DNA of 64,000 bases from contig CAJOFH010000006.1 of NCBI GenBank assembly GCA_905233845.1, forward strand, positions 49,844 to 113,843, written 5' to 3'. This DNA comes from an uncultured Muribaculaceae bacterium. Lineage in GTDB: Bacteria > Bacteroidota > Bacteroidia > Bacteroidales > Muribaculaceae. The notes beneath the pieces were generated by a model. It made no database searches and was not told where the DNA came from. It saw only the letters and a list, made by a program, of their open reading frames with translations. Below are positions 46,192 through 55,867 of the stretch, in pieces (position 1 is the stretch's first letter; every line of letters begins with the position of its first letter). The position numbers were made by a program, and so were the translations under genes.

Positions 46192-47443
46192 CAATTATTG
46201 ATTTGTCTAAAATCCCTTTCACATCAAAGATAACATGACAATCTTCACAAAGATCCTCGATGCTAATATTTATGAATTCTTTGTGAGCCACAGCCATAAT
46301 CACTGCATTGAATTTTTGAGTTGGTAACTTATTAATGATTTCAACTCCATACTCGTGCATTGCTATAGCTGGATTAGCCCATGGATCATAAACAGTGATG
46401 TTAACATTATACTCTTTCAATGAACGATAAATATCAACAACCTTGGTGTTGCGAACATCAGGACAGTTCTCCTTGAATGTGAAGCCCATAATAAGGATGT
46501 CGCTATTCAGCACCTGTATGCCTTTTTTGAGCATAAGCTTGATGGTCTCATTGGCAACATATTCGCCCATGCCATCATTCATACGACGACCAGCTAGGAT
46601 AATCTCAGGATTATAACCAAAACGCTGAGCACATTGGGCCAAATAGTAAGGATCAACCCCAATACAGTGTCCACCTACTAATCCTGGTTTGAAAGGCAAA
46701 AAGTTCCATTTTGTGCCAGCAGCCTCAAGAACATCTTGTGTATCAATACCCATACGATTAAAAATCTTTGACAACTCGTTGACGAAAGCAATATTAATGT
46801 CTCGTTGAGAGTTCTCAATTACTTTTGCAGCCTCTGCAACCTTTATACTGCTTGCCATGTGTGTGCCAGCTGTAATGACGCTTGCATAGACATTGTTTAC
46901 TTTTTCAGCCACAACTGGTGTAGAGCCACTGGTTACCTTCTTGATTTTTTCTACAGTGTGAAGCTTATCACCTGGGTTGATTCGTTCGGGGCTATATCCA
47001 GCGAAGAAATCTTCATTGAATTTCAAACCGCTAATGCGCTCAACAACTGGGATACACTCATCTTCAGTAACACCAGGATATACAGTGCTCTCATACACGA
47101 CAATATCTCCTTTATTAATAACTTTACCTACTGTAGTGCTTGCTCCAACAAGAGGTGTGAGATCTGGATTATTATTCTCATCAACAGGAGTAGGAACAGC
47201 TACAACATAGAAATTGCAATCACGAATAGCATTAATGTCAGTTGTACATTTGAAACCATTCTTCAATGCAGATTGCAATAAATCGTCTGCAACTTCAAGG
47301 GTTGCATCATGACCTTCCATCAAAGCATCTACTCGTGCTTGACTCATGTCAAAACCAACTGTCGGGTATTTTGTTGAAAAAAGACGTGCTAAAGGAAGTC
47401 CGACATAACCTAAACCAATAACACAGATTTTGATATCATTCAT
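46178..47443 (-). CDS. Nucleotide-sugar dehydrogenase, TviB/WbpO-like
   Basis: A 421-residue NAD-dependent four-electron oxidase of the UDP-HexNAc branch. N-terminal ICVIGLGYVGLPLARLF binds NAD. VYESTVYPGVTED and AGYSPERINPGD are typical of TviB/WbpA/WecC types. The catalytic Cys is in GGHCIGVDPYYLA. With the neighbouring C4-epimerase it should yield UDP-GalNAcA from UDP-GlcNAc, as in Vi antigen synthesis. ManNAcA is a possible alternative. No C2-epimerase is seen, which favours GalNAcA. Confidence 0.9.
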   Translation of the reverse strand: MNDIKICVIGLGYVGLPLARLFSTKYPTVGFDMSQARVDALMEGHDATLEVADDLLQSALKNGFKCTTDINAIRDCNFYVVAVPTPVDENNNPDLTPLVGASTTVGKVINKGDIVVYESTVYPGVTEDECIPVVERISGLKFNEDFFAGYSPERINPGDKLHTVEKIKKVTSGSTPVVAEKVNNVYASVITAGTHMASSIKVAEAAKVIENSQRDINIAFVNELSKIFNRMGIDTQDVLEAAGTKWNFLPFKPGLVGGHCIGVDPYYLAQCAQRFGYNPEIILAGRRMNDGMGEYVANETIKLMLKKGIQVLNSDILIMGFTFKENCPDVRNTKVVDIYRSLKEYNVNITVYDPWANPAIAMHEYGVEIINKLPTQKFNAVIMAVAHKEFINISIEDLCEDCHVIFDVKGILDKSIIDGRL

Positions 47444-47457
47444 ATAACTTTTGTTAT

Positions 47458-48426
47458 TTATAAATTATTCCAATACCATTTAACGGCCTCTTTTAATCCA
47501 TCTCGCATGCTAAACTTAGGATTATAGCTCAGCAAGTTCTTAGCTTTATCAACACAAGCAAGAGAATGGGGAATATCACCAACTCGATTAGGACCATGAG
47601 TGGGCTCAATATGTTTTATCTGCTCATCAAACTCTCCTAAGTATTCCCGCAAGTAGCCAACAAGTTGATTTAGTGTAGTTCTCTCGCCAAAAGCTGTGTT
47701 GTAAATTTGATTCAACGCTTCTTCATTAGTTGTAGTAAGCGCGAGCATATTCATCTGAATCACGTTATCGATATAAGTGAAATCTCTACTGTATTCGCCA
47801 TCACCATTAATATTAGGAGCCTCGTGATTCATAAATTGTTTTACAAAAAGAGGAATTACTGCTGCATAAGCTCCATGTGGGTCTTGACGACGACCGAACA
47901 CGTTGAAGTAACGCAAACCTATATACTCAATTCCGTATGTGCGTGCAAAAACATCGGCATATAGTTCATCAACATATTTAGTTATTGCGTATGGTGAAAG
48001 CGGGCGGCCTATCTTATCTTCCACTTTAGGTAAAGTCTCACTGTCGCCGTATGTGGAACTGCTGGCTGCGAAAACAAATCGTTTGATACCAGCATCTCGA
48101 CTTGCAACAATCATATTAAGAAATCCTCCAATATTAACCTCATTGGTAGTGATTGGATCTTTAACCGAACGTGGAACACTACCTAAGGCAGCCTCATGGA
48201 GAACATATTCCATACTATCAACAGCCTTTCGGCAATCAGCAAGATTACGTATGTCACCTACCTGAAGCTCAAAAGTTTCAGGATACTTTTCAAAAAATGG
48301 CAATAAGTTCTCAATGTGACCTGTCGCAAAATTGTCGAGGACTCGAACTTGATGTCCTTTCTCAAGCAGATATTCAGTGAGGTTTGAACCAATAAAGCCA
48401 GCACCTCCAGTTACTAGTACTTTCAT
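47458..48426 (-). CDS. NAD-dependent sugar epimerase, TviC/WbpP-like
   Basis: A 322-residue extended SDR. GGAGFIGSNLTEYLL binds NAD. The catalytic site is SSSTYGDSETLP with YAITKYVDE (Tyr-x3-Lys). RYFNVFGRRQDPHGAYAAVI is the signature I know from UDP-GlcNAc 4-epimerases WbpP and TviC. It lies 14 nt upstream of the TviB-like dehydrogenase, the usual pairing. Together they predict GalNAcA-type residues in the capsule. Confidence 0.9.
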   Translation of the reverse strand: MKVLVTGGAGFIGSNLTEYLLEKGHQVRVLDNFATGHIENLLPFFEKYPETFELQVGDIRNLADCRKAVDSMEYVLHEAALGSVPRSVKDPITTNEVNIGGFLNMIVASRDAGIKRFVFAASSSTYGDSETLPKVEDKIGRPLSPYAITKYVDELYADVFARTYGIEYIGLRYFNVFGRRQDPHGAYAAVIPLFVKQFMNHEAPNINGDGEYSRDFTYIDNVIQMNMLALTTTNEEALNQIYNTAFGERTTLNQLVGYLREYLGEFDEQIKHIEPTHGPNRVGDIPHSLACVDKAKNLLSYNPKFSMRDGLKEAVKWYWNNL

Positions 48427-48432
48427 TGAAAA

Positions 48433-49809
48433 TTATCTTTTAAATTTATTAATAATCATTCTGTATTTACCACCTTTAGTTCTTTCAATCTCGTCAACAT
48501 ACTCGATTGTGAAATCCATGTTCTTACCGAATCTGTTATACATCTCCTCAAAGATGTGCCGTTCTTGCTTTTTCTGCTCATAACGTGATGGATCAACAAC
48601 AACTTTTATATGTATGTGATCTTTAGACTCCTGTACGAACTGTATATTCTTTACAGAATTAGGTAGGTTTTTCACTACGTTCGACAAGTTGGCAATACTG
48701 ATGTGCCCTCTTTCTTCTGAATAAAGCGAATCAGCTTTACGCCCATCAATAGCTTTTATCATCGGAAATCCATAATGATTTTCAGGCATCTCATCTTTCT
48801 CAAATTCTACAATATTGTCACCTATATCGTATCTTATCAAAGGAGTACCATGCGTATGAAATGCTGTGACAATGAGTTTTGTGCCTTGATCAGTTTTGAT
48901 GTGCTCAAAAACACCAGTATCTATACACTCATGCATATAACCATCTGGTAATTGTATGATAAATGGCGCTCCTTCACTTGACGCATATTGATCAATGACA
49001 GGGCAATCAAACACTTTTGTCAACAAATCTCGATGATGCTGTAATACGGTCTCCGAAGTTGGGAAAATAGCCATAGGAATGAATTTGGGTTTGATGCCAT
49101 TGTCATCCATATATTTTGCAACCTCACAAAGTGAAGTGACAAAACCATCCATCTCTTGTGGTTTGAACTCATTAAGATTCTCAACATAATAAGGCAAGTT
49201 CTCCAGGCTTGTAAAGAAACTTGAATAAATGCGTTGGTGAATGCATCGATTATCTCGCCAAAACACTTTCGTCCTTTGATTTAAAGGTATTATATTCTTG
49301 CCATTGAAACGGGCATTTTTATGTTTCAGGACATCAAATCCATATAGGCTTTTGAACCATTCAAGATAAGCCATTCTTTTTCGGCCATCATCATGAGTGT
49401 AGTAAACAGTCAATGACTTGCCTGTCGTTCCTCCTGTAATTGCCTTGTTGCCCTGATTCTTCGGGATTGTATAAACATCTTCAATATTCTCACGAAGCAT
49501 TTCTTTATCGACAATAGGGAGCAATGATATATCCTCTACTGTTTTAATCATAGTTAAATCTATGTCTTTATAAAGTTTTTTGTAGAATGGACTGTTTTTT
49601 ACAGCATAGTCTAAAAAATCAAGAAACATCTGGTTCTGAATCTCCTTCATCTTAGAAGCATCAGTGATATCTCGCTCTTTAAGTCTCTGCAACTCATCAT
49701 GAAAAACTCCTGTATATCTTCTTTTATACAACTTGCGTCCATACATGCTAATCATTTGGTTTTGTAGCCAAATGGGAGAAAGTGAGTAGATTTTCTCTTT
49801 TATATCCAT
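48433..49809 (-). CDS. CapK-like adenylate-forming enzyme (phenylacetate-CoA ligase family)
   Basis: A 458-residue protein from the ATG at 49809 (MDIKEKIYSLSPIWLQNQM); the frame extends upstream into the neighbour. The ATP motif is TGGTTGKSLTVYYT. DQYASSEGAPFI, TPLIRYDIGD and the hinge DGRKADSLYSEE are the further ANL-family motifs. Members in capsule loci are called CapK. They probably activate a carboxylate as an adenylate for transfer, though the substrate is unproven. In this operon it could activate the acyl or amino-acid group used for decoration. Confidence 0.88.
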   Translation of the reverse strand: MDIKEKIYSLSPIWLQNQMISMYGRKLYKRRYTGVFHDELQRLKERDITDASKMKEIQNQMFLDFLDYAVKNSPFYKKLYKDIDLTMIKTVEDISLLPIVDKEMLRENIEDVYTIPKNQGNKAITGGTTGKSLTVYYTHDDGRKRMAYLEWFKSLYGFDVLKHKNARFNGKNIIPLNQRTKVFWRDNRCIHQRIYSSFFTSLENLPYYVENLNEFKPQEMDGFVTSLCEVAKYMDDNGIKPKFIPMAIFPTSETVLQHHRDLLTKVFDCPVIDQYASSEGAPFIIQLPDGYMHECIDTGVFEHIKTDQGTKLIVTAFHTHGTPLIRYDIGDNIVEFEKDEMPENHYGFPMIKAIDGRKADSLYSEERGHISIANLSNVVKNLPNSVKNIQFVQESKDHIHIKVVVDPSRYEQKKQERHIFEEMYNRFGKNMDFTIEYVDEIERTKGGKYRMIINKFKR

Positions 49810-49819
49810 GTTTAAATTG

Positions 49820-50626
49820 TCATTTAAATCGTTGTTGATGCAACTTCTTGTAAATAATTTTAGGCAACATCCCGACAATCAGTCCTTTAAAAGCTGTTGG
49901 ATAGTATTTTAATGGAATACCCAAGTGTTTATAAACCTCAAGACGTACTTTTGTAGCATTAAAGCGGTCTTTAAATGTTCTTCTTCGTGTGGCATTTTTA
50001 TCATCACGCATTTTATATAAATGTTCTTGCAGGTTATAGCCCCTATAACCTGCAAGATAAAACTTGTGCCATAGATAATAATCTTGCCCTCTACGCAATG
50101 TGTTTTTTACAGTATAATTACCTATAGCATTCAAAGCCGATCGCCTCATCATGACAGGTGCATGACAAAAAGGAGAACCTTTTACAAAATCTTTTATTTG
50201 TGGTTCTTCTTTAGATTTCCCTTTTCCCCAGTCTCCATTATCATCAAAATAAATCATGGGGCAACTGACCAGTGCATATTCTTGGTGTTTATCAAGAAAA
50301 TTTATCTCTTTTTCAAATCTTTCAGACAGTGAAATGTCATCCCCATCCATTCTTGCAACATACTCTGTATCAGCATATTCTAAGCAATGATTCAAAGTAG
50401 CGGCAAGTCTAATATTCTTTTCATTTTTGATAAGAATAATATTATCATGTTGGGAAGCATAATCTTGTGCTACTTGAAATGTGTCATCAGTAGAACAATC
50501 ATCACAAAGAATAATCTTGAAATTTTGATATGATTGAGCATACAACGAGTCGAGTGCCTCAACAAGAGTTGACGCACAATTGTAGATGCCCATTATTACA
50601 CTGATTCTTGAGTTTTTGTCATCCAT
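49820..50626 (-). CDS. Glycosyltransferase family 2
   Basis: A 268-residue GT-A enzyme. The start is the ATG at 50626 (MDDKNSRISVIMGIYN); the upstream extension needs a TTG. ISVIMGIYNCASTLVEALDS, LCDDCSTDDTF and DxD in ARMDGDDIS are visible, and RGQDYYLWHKF supplies the later acidic motif. Typical of side-chain or backbone sugar transferases in capsule loci. It overlaps the EpsG-like gene by 8 nt. Confidence 0.92.
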   Translation of the reverse strand: MDDKNSRISVIMGIYNCASTLVEALDSLYAQSYQNFKIILCDDCSTDDTFQVAQDYASQHDNIILIKNEKNIRLAATLNHCLEYADTEYVARMDGDDISLSERFEKEINFLDKHQEYALVSCPMIYFDDNGDWGKGKSKEEPQIKDFVKGSPFCHAPVMMRRSALNAIGNYTVKNTLRRGQDYYLWHKFYLAGYRGYNLQEHLYKMRDDKNATRRRTFKDRFNATKVRLEVYKHLGIPLKYYPTAFKGLIVGMLPKIIYKKLHQQRFK

Positions 50627-51752
50627 AATATACAAAAGTCATTAAAAATACAAAAGCAGCATAAGCAAAGAGTATAGCAGCCATCCATTTGTCTTGATTA
50701 TCCCAAATTTTCATTCTTAGTAATGGATAAACTATAACTAATGGATACAAGAACCAAGACAAATAAGCAAAACGGTTACTGAATGTTGCACGAATAACCA
50801 TAATCCAAAACGCATTAGCAAGAATATACGTATTTGCTATAATATTATAAGCTAAATCATTAAAACTCCTTTTTACAGTTAAGTACCAGACCATCAGCAC
50901 TGGAAAAAAACTGTAAAACAAGAAGTCAAATCGAAATCCGGTACTAGAGAAAGTAGCTGTCGTCTCAGACATTCCAACTTCTATAAAATAATCAGATTTC
51001 TCTTCGTATAAATTTAAACTATTGAAGAAGTCACCTAAAAAATTACCAGCAACTAACGATATTAATATTGAACTAGCCCAAAAAAAGATTGCGACTTTTG
51101 TTGAACGGATTAAAAAAAAGCTTGCTAGTAAACATAATATTGGAAGTGCAGTTGAACGATGAATAGCATAAGCAATAAATAATAATAAAACAGAAAATAC
51201 CTTCTCCCAAATTTTCCCGGAAATCAAAACAACGGCCAATAAGACTATATGACATGCTAGACCATTACGAATACCATTAATTCCATAAGTATAAAAAGAG
51301 AAAGATGACATAAAGAATAATATAGCTATCCACGTATGATTTGGAAATAATTTTACACTTACCAGTAAAGCAATTCCTATATATAAAAATTCAACAATCA
51401 AAAGAAATTCTTTAGCTGTTAATCCAATATTCTTACAGAAGAACTCAAAATTATGCCATAACCATTCAGTAGTCAGACTAAAATTCTCATATTCATTAAT
51501 GACATTTTCATAACCAAAAACATAGTAACCAGTATCCACAAACGCTATATGCACTGGTCGTGGGCCAAGAAACATAATAATTATAATAGATAAAACTATG
51601 GAAAAGAATAAACCCACTTTTGATTTTGCATATAAACATTTATTATCATTAGAGAATGAGTAATAAAAAGATGTCAAAAAACACAAACCACAAATCAGAA
51701 CAATGAAGACTGTGTGATATAATTGTGGTGGAATAAAATAGAAAAAACTCAT
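50619..51752 (-). CDS. EpsG-family membrane protein, likely Wzy polymerase
   Basis: A 377-residue protein with about 10 membrane segments. The pattern GPRPVHIAFVDTGYYVFGYE near residues 62-81 and YGINGIRNGLACHIVLLA are typical of EpsG-type proteins, which stand in for Wzy polymerases. It would join lipid-linked repeat units in the periplasm. No other polymerase is encoded in the locus. Ligation genes are not seen. Confidence 0.85.
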   Translation of the reverse strand: MSFFYFIPPQLYHTVFIVLICGLCFLTSFYYSFSNDNKCLYAKSKVGLFFSIVLSIIIIMFLGPRPVHIAFVDTGYYVFGYENVINEYENFSLTTEWLWHNFEFFCKNIGLTAKEFLLIVEFLYIGIALLVSVKLFPNHTWIAILFFMSSFSFYTYGINGIRNGLACHIVLLAVVLISGKIWEKVFSVLLLFIAYAIHRSTALPILCLLASFFLIRSTKVAIFFWASSILISLVAGNFLGDFFNSLNLYEEKSDYFIEVGMSETTATFSSTGFRFDFLFYSFFPVLMVWYLTVKRSFNDLAYNIIANTYILANAFWIMVIRATFSNRFAYLSWFLYPLVIVYPLLRMKIWDNQDKWMAAILFAYAAFVFLMTFVYYG

Positions 51753-51763
51753 TTTTGATGCTT

Positions 51764-52717
51764 TTAATCAATCATTCTGTTTGATTTTGGAAGTGTTAAC
51801 CATTCTCCAATCTTAAAATCCCATTCAATAGGACGTATGTCTGCTCGTCCGCTACCAGGAAAGAAGGTAAACTCTCCAAATTTTAAATTATTATTCTCAA
51901 TGTAGAAATCTATTCGCACAAAAGGAAAAGGCTTTGATAATTCTGTGCTCAAAGATAATATTCTATCTAAAAATATTGGTTTCTTTATTTCATGTTTTTT
52001 ATCAGGGTTAGAAAAATCAATGTCATAGAAAGGAAGAAGGTTCCAATCAGGATCATAATAATTCAAATATTCTTCTTCTCCTTTAACATGAACATAAATA
52101 AAACGAGGAACACCATTAAAACAAAAACATTTATAATCTGTTAAACTCCCAGATTCATCTTCAAGATATCGTTCACATATAATTCGAGGTTTCATTTCAG
52201 CATAATGCCATTCACGCCCCATCCATGCTATGTCATGATTAAGCCAATATTTCATATGCTTCTTCCAAACCCACCAATCAATCTTAGTTTTATCTCTTAC
52301 TATGAGATTCCAGCCGCTTGCATGACTGGCTTTCAAAACGAATTGATTAGGAAGTTCATCAGGATTAAACTCATCTACATTTTCATAAACTTTATATAAA
52401 TCATTTAACAACTCGCCCAAACCTTGTTTTTCCAAATAGCCCCGAACTAGGTATTTATCTGCTAATATTGGCATCAAATCATTTCTATAATATAGTTTAA
52501 GCCATTGTAATTTTTCAGTATAGGCCTTAGGATTCTCAAGATCTAACACCTTTTGTGCTCTAGGGAAATATAAGTCTGTAACAGCTTTTTCATCAGTCTT
52601 AATCATTGACTTCTTCTTTCTAGAGGCTAATTGATGAAGCCACAACAATCTTAAATAAGGATTATTGTTTTTTATTTTTACTAGCTTTTTTCTTAGAGAG
52701 TTACTTATTAGTTTCAT
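51764..52717 (-). CDS. TupA-like ATP-grasp protein (glycosyltransferase-associated)
   Basis: A 317-residue protein of the ATP-grasp TupA group found in capsule and teichuronopeptide loci. NPKAYTEKLQWLKLYYRND and LADKYLVRGYLEKQGLGELL are the hallmark N-terminal motifs. QFVLKASHASGWNLIV is the phosphate-binding loop, and FVRIDFYIENNNLKFGEFTF holds the metal ligands. TupA-like enzymes are thought to attach amino acids or peptides to uronic acids. It ends 4 nt into the start of the GT4-side neighbour, overlapping it as a tight operon. Confidence 0.87.
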   Translation of the reverse strand: MKLISNSLRKKLVKIKNNNPYLRLLWLHQLASRKKKSMIKTDEKAVTDLYFPRAQKVLDLENPKAYTEKLQWLKLYYRNDLMPILADKYLVRGYLEKQGLGELLNDLYKVYENVDEFNPDELPNQFVLKASHASGWNLIVRDKTKIDWWVWKKHMKYWLNHDIAWMGREWHYAEMKPRIICERYLEDESGSLTDYKCFCFNGVPRFIYVHVKGEEEYLNYYDPDWNLLPFYDIDFSNPDKKHEIKKPIFLDRILSLSTELSKPFPFVRIDFYIENNNLKFGEFTFFPGSGRADIRPIEWDFKIGEWLTLPKSNRMID

Positions 52718-53709
52718 CTTTTATATAATTTATATAATAAAAAATATAAATGCAGTCTTAGGCACAAGAATATTATCCTATGAGACTTTGTGGATTCTCG
52801 CAAACAAAAATGTTTAGACGCAACTGCATACATTCTGTCTTTCTTCATCAGTTTTATGTCTTGAAGGAACCTTTGATAATCTATTTTTACTGCATTTCTA
52901 ACAGTAAAGACAACGGCATTAATTAGTCGTTTTGCCAATGAATCTTCAACAGAATATCCATTATCATGACAAAATCGACAAATCGTGTTGTAAAGATTTA
53001 TCTGCATTTGCCAAGCGTTGTTCCTGTATTTCTCTGTTAAAGAGGCTCCATTATGACAATATATATAGTTGGGCTTATTAATTAGTGAAATGCGATTCAA
53101 TTTATTGCTCACTAATAGATTAAAGACCAAGTCCTCTTGATACACTTCACGTTCAGAAACAAACAAATCCTCACTAATAATGTCTCTCTTTATCATACGT
53201 AACCACATGAAATTTGGAAGCATCCTCTTGGAGTAATTGTTACTTTCTGAAACTATAGGTAAAACAAATTCTTCTTTGATATCGGTTATGCAGAATCTGT
53301 CATTGGGGAGAGAATGAGGTCTTAGATTACCTTCTTTCTCATAGTAATAGGCACAAATACACATCTCTGCATTATTATCGACTATACTATTATATAGATC
53401 TTTGAGATAGCTATCTTTCAAGTAATCATCACTGTCAATGAAGCAGAGGTATTTGCCGAAAGCGACTTTAAAGCCTGATAATCTTGCACTTGAAAGGCCA
53501 CCATTCTCTTTATGTACAACTCTTATGAAATCATGTTTTTGTGCATAATCGTCACAAATTTTTCCACTTTCATCAGTGCTACCATCATCCACAAGAATCA
53601 CTTCATAATTATCAAAATCTTGAGTAAGCACAGATTCGATGCATCTAGCTAAATAACCAGACACATTATATACCGGTATAATGACCGATACTTTAAAGTC
53701 AGATGACAT
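52714..53709 (-). CDS. Glycosyltransferase family 2
   Basis: A 331-residue GT-A enzyme from the ATG at 53709 (MSSDFKVSVIIPVYNVSGYL). It lies 4 nt after the previous stop and is preceded by GGAGAA. LVDDGSTDESGKICDDYA, GGLSSARLSGF and FIDSDDYL (DxD) are clear. The C-terminus is basic and hydrophobic (LCLRLHLYFLLYKLYKR), probably a membrane contact. It overlaps the TupA-like gene by 4 nt. Confidence 0.92.
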   Translation of the reverse strand: MSSDFKVSVIIPVYNVSGYLARCIESVLTQDFDNYEVILVDDGSTDESGKICDDYAQKHDFIRVVHKENGGLSSARLSGFKVAFGKYLCFIDSDDYLKDSYLKDLYNSIVDNNAEMCICAYYYEKEGNLRPHSLPNDRFCITDIKEEFVLPIVSESNNYSKRMLPNFMWLRMIKRDIISEDLFVSEREVYQEDLVFNLLVSNKLNRISLINKPNYIYCHNGASLTEKYRNNAWQMQINLYNTICRFCHDNGYSVEDSLAKRLINAVVFTVRNAVKIDYQRFLQDIKLMKKDRMYAVASKHFCLRESTKSHRIIFLCLRLHLYFLLYKLYKR

Positions 53710-53713
53710 ATGT

Positions 53714-54823
53714 TTATTCTCCAATGAAGTCTTCAAATTCTTTTATCGCGTTATCTATTGAAAAAAGATCGCCTCTATGCTTGGCACCGATTTTGTATTT
53801 CGACAGTAATTCTCCGTTTTGAAGAAATTGTTTTATTCCATCATATAAGCTATCATCATTATTATCTACAATCAAACCTGCTTCATCATCAAGTATCTCC
53901 TTCATTCCAGAACAATCTGTTGTCAATACAGGCGTTCCTACAATAATAGATTCAACAACAGCAGTGCTATATCCTTCAACGTAAGAGGGACACACGAACA
54001 AATCCATTTGACGAACATATTTATACGGATTGGATTTAAAACCCAACAAAGAAATGTGATCATCTAAACCTAGATTAGAAATCATTTCTTTTATTTTTAA
54101 TTCTTCAGAACCTTGGCCCAACAAATAAAAATGCCATTTATCATATCCACACTCTTTAATAGAGTGAAGAGATTTTATCAATCTGCGATAACCTTTTTCT
54201 TCACTCAATCGTCCGACACTGCAAATGTTGAGTATATCCCTATTTATCACTAAGTCACATTCAACTTTAGATTTTTCAATTATATCGTTCGTGTCAATAG
54301 CATTATGGATTACTTTGCAATTTAAATCAGCCCAGCCAGTTTTTTCAACAAATGATTCTAATGCCGTTTGTGCAACAAAAGCAATTCTATCAAATTTATA
54401 ATAAGCTTTTTTGCCTTCTTTCACGCTTCTAAAGGATGTGAAAAAATCTTCTGGACTAACCATTCCTGAATGAACCCAGGCATATGTTTTTATTTTTTTA
54501 TTATTACAACCACTTATCACACGAGCAGGGAAACGATGATAAAAAGCAATCTCCATATCATATTTCTCTCTTATAAATAACTTATGCAACAAACTAGGAG
54601 ACAACAATTTTGCCATTGTTATAAAACCCCTAAATTGTTTGTTGAAAATCGTCTTACGCTTTATATGCTTAGCAAAAGAATCCTTATATACGCCACGATT
54701 GAAGACTGTATAAAGAGTGATGTCATATTTGTCTGGATCCAGATTGTTTACCAAATTAACAAGAACCTTCTCGGCACCGCCACCACCTAAGTCAAAATGA
54801 AAGAAAAGTATTTTCTTCTTCAT
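53714..54823 (-). CDS. Glycosyltransferase family 4
   Basis: A 369-residue GT-B enzyme. The N-terminus FHFDLGGGGAEKVLVNLVNN is the glycine-rich acceptor-side loop. ICSVGRLSEEKGYRRLI and VCPSYVEGYSTAVVESIIVG (E-x7-E) mark the donor domain. It overlaps the pyruvyl transferase gene by 4 nt. The specific sugar cannot be told. Confidence 0.93.
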   Translation of the reverse strand: MKKKILFFHFDLGGGGAEKVLVNLVNNLDPDKYDITLYTVFNRGVYKDSFAKHIKRKTIFNKQFRGFITMAKLLSPSLLHKLFIREKYDMEIAFYHRFPARVISGCNNKKIKTYAWVHSGMVSPEDFFTSFRSVKEGKKAYYKFDRIAFVAQTALESFVEKTGWADLNCKVIHNAIDTNDIIEKSKVECDLVINRDILNICSVGRLSEEKGYRRLIKSLHSIKECGYDKWHFYLLGQGSEELKIKEMISNLGLDDHISLLGFKSNPYKYVRQMDLFVCPSYVEGYSTAVVESIIVGTPVLTTDCSGMKEILDDEAGLIVDNNDDSLYDGIKQFLQNGELLSKYKIGAKHRGDLFSIDNAIKEFEDFIGE

Positions 54824-55860
54824 GTTCTCAAAAAATCCTCAGTTCTGTCTATTATTTTCTGATGCACAGTTTCAAAGTCAACAACATTTACTTTTTTCTG
54901 AAGCAAATCTTCTAATTGCATAATTGTTGCTTCATCCTCAAAAAAAACATATCCACAATTCTTTATCCAACTATAGCAACCTTCAATTTTGTAATTATTA
55001 TTTGGCAGAACAATGCATGGGGTGCCTGTGATAAAAGCAAAAATCATTCCATGCAAACGGTCAGTGATTACCCATTGGCTGCAGCCAAACTGATTCCATA
55101 TTTTATTCAATTCTTCTTCTCTTTCCATTACAGAAAGTCCTCCACGACCTATGTGAGTGTCATAATCGACAACATCAAATTTAGTTCCAATATGAGTTTT
55201 AAGTATACTTTTAAAATCATCTGATAGTTTTGATTCAAAATCATCTCGTAGGCAAAATGTAACACCTTTTCTCTCTAAAGCAGGTTTACGTTTGTCAAGC
55301 GTCATAACAATATCTGGAAGTAATTTTGAATTTGAAAACAAGGTTTTCATCACTTCGTGTGACCAACGCTCTCTGGCTGAAATAGTTAGATTTTTATGCT
55401 TTGAATAAACTTTTACAGCTTGGTACTTAAGATATTTGCCGCCCAAAGTGTTGCTGAAAAACATTGTCTGGGGAAAAAGTAGAATTCTATTACGTGGAAA
55501 AGCCTTAACCACCATTTGGCGAAGCAACTCAATATCAAAGTATAGATCACTCATATTTCCACCACCAACGACAGTGATAATATCGTCTTGATTACATATT
55601 TTTTGTAATGATTTTAAACTTGATAAAGTATTGCTTATAGGAATATCAACAATCTCATGGTCAGGAAAATGTTCTCTAAGGAATATCTCCTGAGCATAAG
55701 TGATAGCCACATCTCCTAAATTACCATAATCAGCAGCAAGGAAAACAATGCATTTCTTTTTCCCGCATAGGTAATCATATTCTGATAAATGAGATGTAGA
55801 ATACCAATATTTAATTCGGTAACGATTCTCAATATATAATATCTTGAATAGATTTGACAT
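54820..55860 (-). CDS. Polysaccharide pyruvyl transferase family protein
   Basis: A 346-residue protein of the CsaB/WcaK type that adds pyruvate ketals to sugars from PEP. FLAADYGNLGDVAITYAQEI, TVVGGGNMSDLYFDIELLRQ and the late TDRLHGMIFAFITGTPCIVL are family motifs. The His in DRLHG is a likely catalytic residue. The ketal would add negative charge to the capsule. It sits just after the flippase gene. Confidence 0.9.
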   Translation of the reverse strand: MSNLFKILYIENRYRIKYWYSTSHLSEYDYLCGKKKCIVFLAADYGNLGDVAITYAQEIFLREHFPDHEIVDIPISNTLSSLKSLQKICNQDDIITVVGGGNMSDLYFDIELLRQMVVKAFPRNRILLFPQTMFFSNTLGGKYLKYQAVKVYSKHKNLTISARERWSHEVMKTLFSNSKLLPDIVMTLDKRKPALERKGVTFCLRDDFESKLSDDFKSILKTHIGTKFDVVDYDTHIGRGGLSVMEREEELNKIWNQFGCSQWVITDRLHGMIFAFITGTPCIVLPNNNYKIEGCYSWIKNCGYVFFEDEATIMQLEDLLQKKVNVVDFETVHQKIIDRTEDFLRT

Positions 55861-55867
55861 TTAATAA